This document shows, one piece after another, positions 5,362 to 10,057 of a DNA stretch of 10,057 bases. How positions within the stretch are numbered: position 1 is the stretch's first letter; each line of letters starts with the position of its first letter. The translations under genes and the position numbers were made by a program. Origin of the DNA: an uncultured Eubacteriales bacterium (GTDB taxonomy: Bacteria > Bacillota_A > Clostridia > Christensenellales > Aristaeellaceae). The notes under the pieces were generated by a model. That model did no database searches and had not been told where the DNA came from. It saw only the letters and a program-made list of their open reading frames with translations. The stretch spans positions 1-10,057 of the forward strand of contig CACXEB010000248.1 of assembly GCA_902766515.1 (NCBI GenBank), in the 5' to 3' direction.

Positions 5362-6429
5362 TCATATCACGAATTCCGACAGCGCCACAGCCGCCGCGGC
5401 TTCCACCACCGGGACGGCGCGCACGGCCACGCACGGGTCATGGCGGCCCTTGATCTCCAGGACCGCATCCCGCTGCCCGCTCAGGCTGACGGTCCGCTGG
5501 GCGCGGGCGATCGACGGCGTCGGCTTGAACGCCGCACGGAAGATCAGCGGCGCGCCGTCCGTCAGGCCGCCCAGGATGCCGCCGGCATGGTTGCTGACCG
5601 TAACGGGCCGCGTCCCGTCCCACCGGTAGGGATCATTGTTCTCGGAGCCGCGGAGCTCCGCGGCGCGGAAACCCTCGCCGAACTCCAGCCCCTTGACCGC
5701 AGGGATGCCGAACACACAGCGGGCCACCGCGTTCTCGATGCCGTCAAACATCGGCTCACCGAGGCCGACCGGCAGCCCGATCGCCGCGCACTCCACGATG
5801 CCGCCGATCGAATCGCCATCCGCGCGCACCGCGTCGATGAGGGCAGCCATCTGCTCACCCGACGCCCGGGACAGCGTCGGGAAGCCCTCCGCCGCCGCGC
5901 AGAGGTCCTCCCTGGTCACCCGGAGCGGATCGTAGGGCGTGTCCTGTACGTTCCCGACCCGGTACAGGTGCGCGCCGATCCATACCCCGCGCCGCGCGAG
6001 GATCTGCATGAGGATGCCGCCGGCTGCGCACAGCGCCGCGGTCACCCGGGCGGAAAAGTGTCCTCCGCCCCGCACGTCCTGGAAGCCGTGATGCCTGACC
6101 TGGGCCGGATAGTCCGCGTGGCCCGGCCGGGGAAGGTCGCGCAGCCGGTCATAGTCGGCGGAGCGCGTATCCGTATTGTCGATCAGCACGCACAGCGGCG
6201 CGCCGCACGTCCGTCCCTGCCACAGCCCGGAGACGATCCGTGGCCGGTCGGCCTCCCGGCGCGCGGTCGCATGCGGGCCGCCCGGCGCCCGCCGGGCCAT
6301 GAAGGCTTCCAGCTGCTCCATATCCACCGCCTCGCCCGCAGGCAGGCCGTCCACCACGCAGCCGATACACTCGCCGTGGGACTGCCCGAACAGCGAAAGC
6401 CGGATCCGCTCACCGATCATGGATGACAT
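5362..6429 (-). CDS. aroC: Chorismate synthase
   Basis: This enzyme makes chorismate from EPSP by anti-1,4 elimination of phosphate and needs reduced FMN. The 355 residues are usual for the family. Visible motifs are FGQSHG (14-19, with the conserved His18), RRAPGGPHATARREADRPRI (46-65), RPGHADY (101-107, second conserved His104), RGGGHFSAR (120-128), DSIGGIVE (206-213), NHAGGILGG (280-288) and GRHDPC (328-333). The first signature reads GQSHG where GESHG is commonest. The ATG at 6429 is chosen over an in-frame ATG at 6420 because AGGAGGT lies seven bases before it. The gene overlaps aroA by 20 bases and leads to pheA 25 bases on. No flavin reductase domain is fused, so it is the monofunctional type. 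Confidence 0.97.
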   Translation of the reverse strand: MSSMIGERIRLSLFGQSHGECIGCVVDGLPAGEAVDMEQLEAFMARRAPGGPHATARREADRPRIVSGLWQGRTCGAPLCVLIDNTDTRSADYDRLRDLPRPGHADYPAQVRHHGFQDVRGGGHFSARVTAALCAAGGILMQILARRGVWIGAHLYRVGNVQDTPYDPLRVTREDLCAAAEGFPTLSRASGEQMAALIDAVRADGDSIGGIVECAAIGLPVGLGEPMFDGIENAVARCVFGIPAVKGLEFGEGFRAAELRGSENNDPYRWDGTRPVTVSNHAGGILGGLTDGAPLIFRAAFKPTPSIARAQRTVSLSGQRDAVLEIKGRHDPCVAVRAVPVVEAAAAVALSEFVI

Positions 6430-7660
6430 CCGTCTGACCTCCTATCGTCCGCATCGCTTCCATAAATCCCGGCCAGGATTTGGCCACCGCTTCCGCGCCG
6501 CTGATTTCGCTCGGCCCGGTGCAGGCACTCGCCCCGACGACAGCCGCCATGACGATGCGGTGGTCCCCCGCGCCGTCCACCTGGCCGCCGGCGCAGGCGC
6601 GCTTCCCGGTGACCACCAGGCGGTCGCCGTCGATCCGCGCGTCACCGCCCAGCGCGTTCACCATCGCGGAAACCGTCTCAAGCCGGTCCGATTCCTTCAG
6701 GCGGAGGCGCCCGGCGTTCTCAAACACGCTGACGCCTTCCGCATGCATCATCAGCGCGGCCAGCACCGGCACCAGGTCCGGGATATCGGACACGTCCAGC
6801 CGGAGCCCCCGCAGCGTCCCCCGCCGGACGCACGGGCCCGGTTCCACAAGCGCGCCCGCTTCCCGCAGGATCGTGAGGACGCGGGCATCCCCCTGGCCCG
6901 TGACTTCGTCCAGCCCGTCCGCGGCGACCGGTCCGCCCAGCGCGCCCAGGCACAGCGGAAACGCCGCGCCGGACCAGTCACCGCCTGCCCGGACCGTCCC
7001 GGGGCTGCGGCAGGCCTGGCCGCCCGGGATGAGGATGCGCCCCGGTTCCAGCTGCGCCTCCACGCCGAACCGCGCCAGGATATCCTTTGTCATCCGGACG
7101 TAGCCGACGGACTGCAGCGGCCCGTCGATCCGGATCTCCGTTTCACCGATCAGCGGCGCGGCCAGCATCAGGCCGGTCATGTACTGGGAACTGACCTGGC
7201 CCGGCAGGACAAAGCAGCCCGGCGCCAGCGGCCCCTCGACCGTCAGCGGCAGGCGATCCGAGGAAAAGCGCGCGCCGTGCGCCCGCATGGCCTGCAGCAG
7301 ATCGCCGATCGGCCGGTCCGGCAGCCGTCCCCCGCCCGTCAGGCGCGCGCCGCCCAGGGCTGCCGCCACCGGCAGCAGAAACCGGAGGGTCGAACCGCTC
7401 TCGCCGCAGTCCAGCAGGGGCAGCGCCCTGCGCTCCGCCACCGGGCTGACCCGGCACAGGCCGTCCCGGCATTCTATGCCCGCGCCGAGCGCCCGCAGGC
7501 AGCGCAGGGTCGCCTGCACGTCGTCGCTCAGGGCACGGCAGGCGATATCCGTCGGCCGGTCCGCCAGCGCCGCAGCGATCAGCAGCCGGTGCAGCTCCGA
7601 TTTGGAGGAGGGCACCGCAATCGTCCCACAGGCCCGGAACGGGCGCACGACCGCATTCAT
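6410..7660 (-). CDS. aroA: 3-phosphoshikimate 1-carboxyvinyltransferase (EPSP synthase)
   Basis: This enzyme joins PEP to shikimate 3-phosphate, giving EPSP, and is the target of glyphosate. It has 416 residues (E. coli 427). Motifs: PSSKSE with Lys20, CGESGSTLRF (85-94), GRLPDRPIGDL with Arg116, GQVSSQYMTG (154-163), catalytic Asp295 in DIPDLVPV, RLKESDR with Lys322, Glu323 and Arg326, DHR (366-368) and Lys394. All main substrate-binding and catalytic residues appear present. The PEP/glyphosate loop differs from the E. coli form: the E. coli Gly96-Thr97-Pro101 positions align with Gly89-Ser90-Phe94. This is a natural variant group whose inhibitor response cannot be read from sequence alone. 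The start overlaps the aroB stop as ATGA and GGGAGG lies six bases upstream, indicating coupled translation. Confidence 0.97.
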   Translation of the reverse strand: MNAVVRPFRACGTIAVPSSKSELHRLLIAAALADRPTDIACRALSDDVQATLRCLRALGAGIECRDGLCRVSPVAERRALPLLDCGESGSTLRFLLPVAAALGGARLTGGGRLPDRPIGDLLQAMRAHGARFSSDRLPLTVEGPLAPGCFVLPGQVSSQYMTGLMLAAPLIGETEIRIDGPLQSVGYVRMTKDILARFGVEAQLEPGRILIPGGQACRSPGTVRAGGDWSGAAFPLCLGALGGPVAADGLDEVTGQGDARVLTILREAGALVEPGPCVRRGTLRGLRLDVSDIPDLVPVLAALMMHAEGVSVFENAGRLRLKESDRLETVSAMVNALGGDARIDGDRLVVTGKRACAGGQVDGAGDHRIVMAAVVGASACTGPSEISGAEAVAKSWPGFMEAMRTIGGQTDVIHDR

Positions 7661-8709
7661 ACAGCGCCTCCCGCTGCCACGTAATCGCGGAAGCGCTCCA
7701 GGTCCAGCTTTTCCAGCCGCGCCTGCCCATACGCCACGGGCACTGCCACGGTCACGCTGTCCGCCTGGCGTTTCTTGTCCCTGAGCGCGTATTGCAGGAT
7801 GTCCTCCGCCGCCGTATCCGTCTCCGTCGGCAGCCCGTTCGCCTTCAGCGCCTCGATCAGACGCCCCTCATCAATGTCCGCGAGGCCGGTTTTCCGCGCT
7901 GCGCGGGTCTCCATGACCATGCCGATGGCGACCGCCTGGCCATGGGACAGCCGGTAGCCGCTGTGCGCCTCCACCGCGTGCCCGATCGTGTGGCCGAAAT
8001 TCAGCAGCTGCCGCCTGCCCCGGTCCTGTTCGTCCCCCACCACAAAGCTCCGCTTGATCGCGACATTGCAGGCCACCGTCCCCGGCAGGTCAGCCCGCCA
8101 GCTGCCGTCCAGCATACGGTCAAACAGCGCGCCGTCGGCAATCATGCCGTGCTTGATCATCTCCGCCGCGCCGTCCGACCAGCGGAGGTCCGGCAGGGTC
8201 CGGAAGCAGTCCGGGTCACAGATCACCAGGCCCGGCTGGTGAAACGCCCCGATCAGGTTTTTGCCCTCCGGCAGGTCCACCGCCGTCTTGCCGCCCACGG
8301 AGGCGTCCACGGCGCTCAGCAGGGTCGTCGGCATCTGGACAAAGCGCATGCCCCGCTGGTAAACGGCGGCGGCAAAGCCGGTCATATCGCCAATCACGCC
8401 GCCGCCCAGCGCCAGCGCCAGGTCAGACCGCGTCAGCCCCAGCCGGGCCATCGTCCTGAGCAGGGTGACCAGCGTTTCGGGGGTCTTGTACTCCTCCCCG
8501 GCGGGCAGCACGCAGGTTTCGGCTTCCCATGGCGCCAGGGCCTGCAGCAGGGCGTCCAGGTACAGCGGGGCCACGTGGGTATCCGTGACGACCAGCAGCC
8601 TGCCGGGCCGCGGCGCGATCCGCTCCAGCAGCGCCGCTGTCCGGGCCATCAGGCCGCTTTCGATGAGGACGCTGTAAGGAGGCAGCGTGTTGATCAGCAG
8701 CTCATTCAT
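7657..8709 (-). CDS. aroB: 3-dehydroquinate synthase
   Basis: This enzyme cyclises DAHP to 3-dehydroquinate using NAD+ and a divalent metal, the second step of the pathway. The 350 residues match the family. The NAD-binding loop GGGVIGDMTGF is at 102-112, followed by PTTLLSAVDASVGGKTAV (127-144), PEGKNLIGAFHQP (147-159) and EMIKHG (183-188). NFGHTIGHAVE is at 237-247. Glu183, His240 and His256 align with the zinc ligands of characterised enzymes (Glu194, His271 and His287 of the fungal one, with the same 16-residue gap between the histidines). The ATG overlaps the tyrA stop as ATGA, with GGAAGGA about nine bases upstream. All catalytic elements are present, so I expect a working enzyme. Confidence 0.97.
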   Translation of the reverse strand: MNELLINTLPPYSVLIESGLMARTAALLERIAPRPGRLLVVTDTHVAPLYLDALLQALAPWEAETCVLPAGEEYKTPETLVTLLRTMARLGLTRSDLALALGGGVIGDMTGFAAAVYQRGMRFVQMPTTLLSAVDASVGGKTAVDLPEGKNLIGAFHQPGLVICDPDCFRTLPDLRWSDGAAEMIKHGMIADGALFDRMLDGSWRADLPGTVACNVAIKRSFVVGDEQDRGRRQLLNFGHTIGHAVEAHSGYRLSHGQAVAIGMVMETRAARKTGLADIDEGRLIEALKANGLPTETDTAAEDILQYALRDKKRQADSVTVAVPVAYGQARLEKLDLERFRDYVAAGGAV

Positions 8710-9554
8710 GACTCGGCATCCTTCCCGTTCATCCGTTCCTTGATGACGCGGCCCTTGAGCAGCAGGGCTTTCAGCGCGGCCGCGTCATTCCCGTCCAGCG
8801 CCCGGCGGTATTCCTGCAGGTGCGTGATCAGGCCGTCGAGCTCCCCGAGCAGGTTTTCCCGGTTGTCCAGGAAGAGCTCCGTCCACATTGTCTCGTTCAG
8901 GAACGCCACCCGGGTCATATCGCGCAGGCTGCCGGCGGAATAGCCCTGGTGGCGCAGGCAGTTGGGCGCCATGACGTACGCGCTGGACACGACGTGGGCC
9001 AGCTGGCTGGTCAGGGCGATCATTTCATCATGGTGCTCCGGCGTGGTCATTTCGTAACGGCCGAAGCCGGCCGCGTCCAGGACGTCCTTCAGCCGCTTCA
9101 TATCCTCCAGCTTCAGGTCGCTGCGCGGGCAGAGGATCATCGACGCCTTGCGGAACATGCCGGAATCCGAATGGTCAAACCCGATCTTGGCCGCTCCCTC
9201 CATCGGGTGGCCGCCGATGAAGGTGAATCCGTACCGGTCTGCCAGTTCCCACGCGGGATAGCAGACCGCGCGCTTGACGCCGCAGGTGTCCATCACGACG
9301 GCGCCCTCGCCCAGCTGCGCGCCGTGTTCCTCAAGCCATTTGACCGTCGCGCCCGGATAAAGGCCCAGCAGCACGACGGGACAGTCCTTCAGGTTTCCGT
9401 CGGTCAGCTCCTCGTCCACGATGTCCAGCAGCCGTGCCTTCAGAAGCACCGTGCGGTCGATATCCGCGCCGTATACCTGATAGCCTGCCTGCTTGACCGC
9501 GCGGGCCAGCGAGCCGCCGATCAGGCCGAGGCCGACGATGCCGACCGTCATCAT
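8706..9554 (-). CDS. tyrA: Prephenate dehydrogenase (TyrA family)
   Basis: This enzyme oxidatively decarboxylates prephenate to 4-hydroxyphenylpyruvate for tyrosine. The 282-residue protein begins with a Rossmann fold: GLGLIGGS (8-15) and Asp31 at the end of the second strand (YGADID), which favours NAD+ over NADP+. Further marks are DTCGVK (89-94), GGHPMEG (114-120, conserved catalytic His116), [12 protein letters not shown] (183-194) and [10 protein letters not shown] (208-217). There is no C-terminal ACT domain and no fused chorismate mutase. Arogenate use cannot be excluded from sequence. The ATG at 9554 overlaps the aroF stop as ATGA, and AAAGGAG lies seven bases before it; the ATG at 9551 is an alternative one codon later. 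A longer upstream reading adds 34 residues that match no TyrA and lie within aroF. Confidence 0.95.
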   Translation of the reverse strand: MMTVGIVGLGLIGGSLARAVKQAGYQVYGADIDRTVLLKARLLDIVDEELTDGNLKDCPVVLLGLYPGATVKWLEEHGAQLGEGAVVMDTCGVKRAVCYPAWELADRYGFTFIGGHPMEGAAKIGFDHSDSGMFRKASMILCPRSDLKLEDMKRLKDVLDAAGFGRYEMTTPEHHDEMIALTSQLAHVVSSAYVMAPNCLRHQGYSAGSLRDMTRVAFLNETMWTELFLDNRENLLGELDGLITHLQEYRRALDGNDAAALKALLLKGRVIKERMNGKDAES

Positions 9555-10057
9555 GCCTGCGCTCCTTTCTCCGGGAACAGCAGCGCCCGGACCTGGCGGA
9601 TCTTCTCCATGGTGGCAGCGAATTCCTCCGGGGTCTGGGACTGGGGGCCGTCGCACAGCGCATGCTGCGGATCGTTGTGGACCTCAATGATCAGGCCGTC
9701 TGCCCCGGCGGCGCACGCCGCCAGCGCCATCGGCTGGACCATGGCGCTGCGCCCGGTCGCGTGGCTGGGATCCGCGATGACCGGCAGGTGGGTCAGCGTC
9801 CTGAGCGCCGGGATCGCCGAGATATCCATGGTATTGCGCGTGTAGGTCTCAAAGGTCCGGATGCCCCGCTCGCAGAGAATGACCTCGCTGTCGCCGCCGG
9901 ACATGATGTATTCCGCGCTCATCAGCAGCTCCTGCAGCGTGTTCGCGAGGCCCCGCTTCAGCAGGATCGGCTTGTGCAGGTGGCCGAGTTCCTTCAGCAT
10001 TTCAAAGTTCTGCATGTTTCTCGCGCCTACCTGGATCACGTCCACATCCTCAAACAG
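9551..10057 (-). CDS. aroF: 3-deoxy-7-phosphoheptulonate (DAHP) synthase, type I-beta; 5' part outside window
   Basis: The C-terminal 168 residues of the enzyme that condenses PEP with erythrose 4-phosphate, the first step of the pathway. The reading frame is open to the right edge, so the true start is missing. A GTG at 10045 is internal ([10 protein letters not shown]), not a start. Motifs in order are [39 protein letters not shown] and IEVHNDP, which include the lysine, histidine and glutamate residues of the TIM-barrel active site and metal site. These match the beta subfamily (Bacillus, Thermotoga and KDO8P-synthase-like), not the E. coli AroG/F/H type. Any N-terminal regulatory domain, either ferredoxin-like or chorismate mutase, would lie outside. 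The stop overlaps tyrA as ATGA. The symbol aroF follows common Clostridia usage. Confidence 0.95.
   Translation of the reverse strand: MFEDVDVIQVGARNMQNFEMLKELGHLHKPILLKRGLANTLQELLMSAEYIMSGGDSEVILCERGIRTFETYTRNTMDISAIPALRTLTHLPVIADPSHATGRSAMVQPMALAACAAGADGLIIEVHNDPQHALCDGPQSQTPEEFAATMEKIRQVRALLFPEKGAQA

Noticed and set aside
9555..9656. 34-residue N-terminal extension of TyrA
   Set aside because: It lies within aroF in another frame, and known TyrA proteins begin at the Rossmann strand ([12 protein letters not shown]). The ATG at 9554 has a good ribosome site.
2918..9845. Very long plus-strand open frames opposite the aro operon (for example 2918-4243, 4332-5453, 5230-6426, 6176-7684, 7792-8943, 8820-9845)
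   Set aside because: Each lies antisense to a gene with clear enzyme motifs. Their translations are rich in Arg, His, Gln and Pro, with no domain or ribosome site. High G+C third positions suppress stops on the opposite strand, so such frames are expected.
1..10057. Mobile element, CRISPR array, toxin-antitoxin or phage signals
   Set aside because: I saw no transposase, integrase, terminal inverted repeats, regularly spaced repeats or tRNA-like attachment site. All long frames with support are housekeeping biosynthesis or envelope genes.

Overview
The window is high in G+C (roughly 60-65 % by eye) and tightly packed. It suggests a high-G+C member of the Clostridia, probably an uncultured gut-type lineage. 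The evidence is a short-form bacterial SRP RNA, strong Shine-Dalgarno sites close to GGAGG, an SH3/peptidoglycan-binding exported protein with a Pro-Thr linker, and Clostridia-like aromatic-pathway enzymes (type II dehydroquinase, RGGGHFSAR-type chorismate synthase, CGESGST-type EPSP synthase). The lineage is an inference; nothing here fixes it.

Layout. Positions 1-86 (minus) hold most of the SRP RNA gene (ffs), with its 3' end outside the window. A roughly 127-base spacer carries back-to-back promoters, one for the SRP RNA and one for a plus-strand gene pair. The pair (213-710 and 697-1284) encodes two small membrane proteins of unknown function whose genes overlap. A separate promoter and a 5' leader hairpin precede an exported SH3 / peptidoglycan-binding protein with an uncharacterised C-terminal domain (1423-2490). 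A perfect 11-bp hairpin at 2510-2537 separates this gene from the convergent aromatic operon and can serve both strands.

From 10057 down to 2554 on the minus strand runs one dense operon: aroF (DAHP synthase, 5' end cut off), tyrA, aroB, aroA, aroC, pheA (chorismate mutase-prephenate dehydratase-ACT), a fused aroE-aroK and aroQ. These supply all seven shikimate-pathway activities from PEP plus erythrose 4-phosphate to chorismate, and both prephenate branches to phenylpyruvate and 4-hydroxyphenylpyruvate. Only transaminases and the tryptophan branch are missing. Most junctions overlap: three ATGA start/stop overlaps, one of 20 nt and one of 56 nt. This implies one polycistronic message with translational coupling. 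The operon's own promoter or leader lies beyond the right edge.

I found no defence, mobile, CRISPR or clearly novel enzymatic system. The least explained items are the two membrane proteins at 213-1284, the C-terminal domain of the exported protein, and a two-codon mini-ORF in front of pheA.
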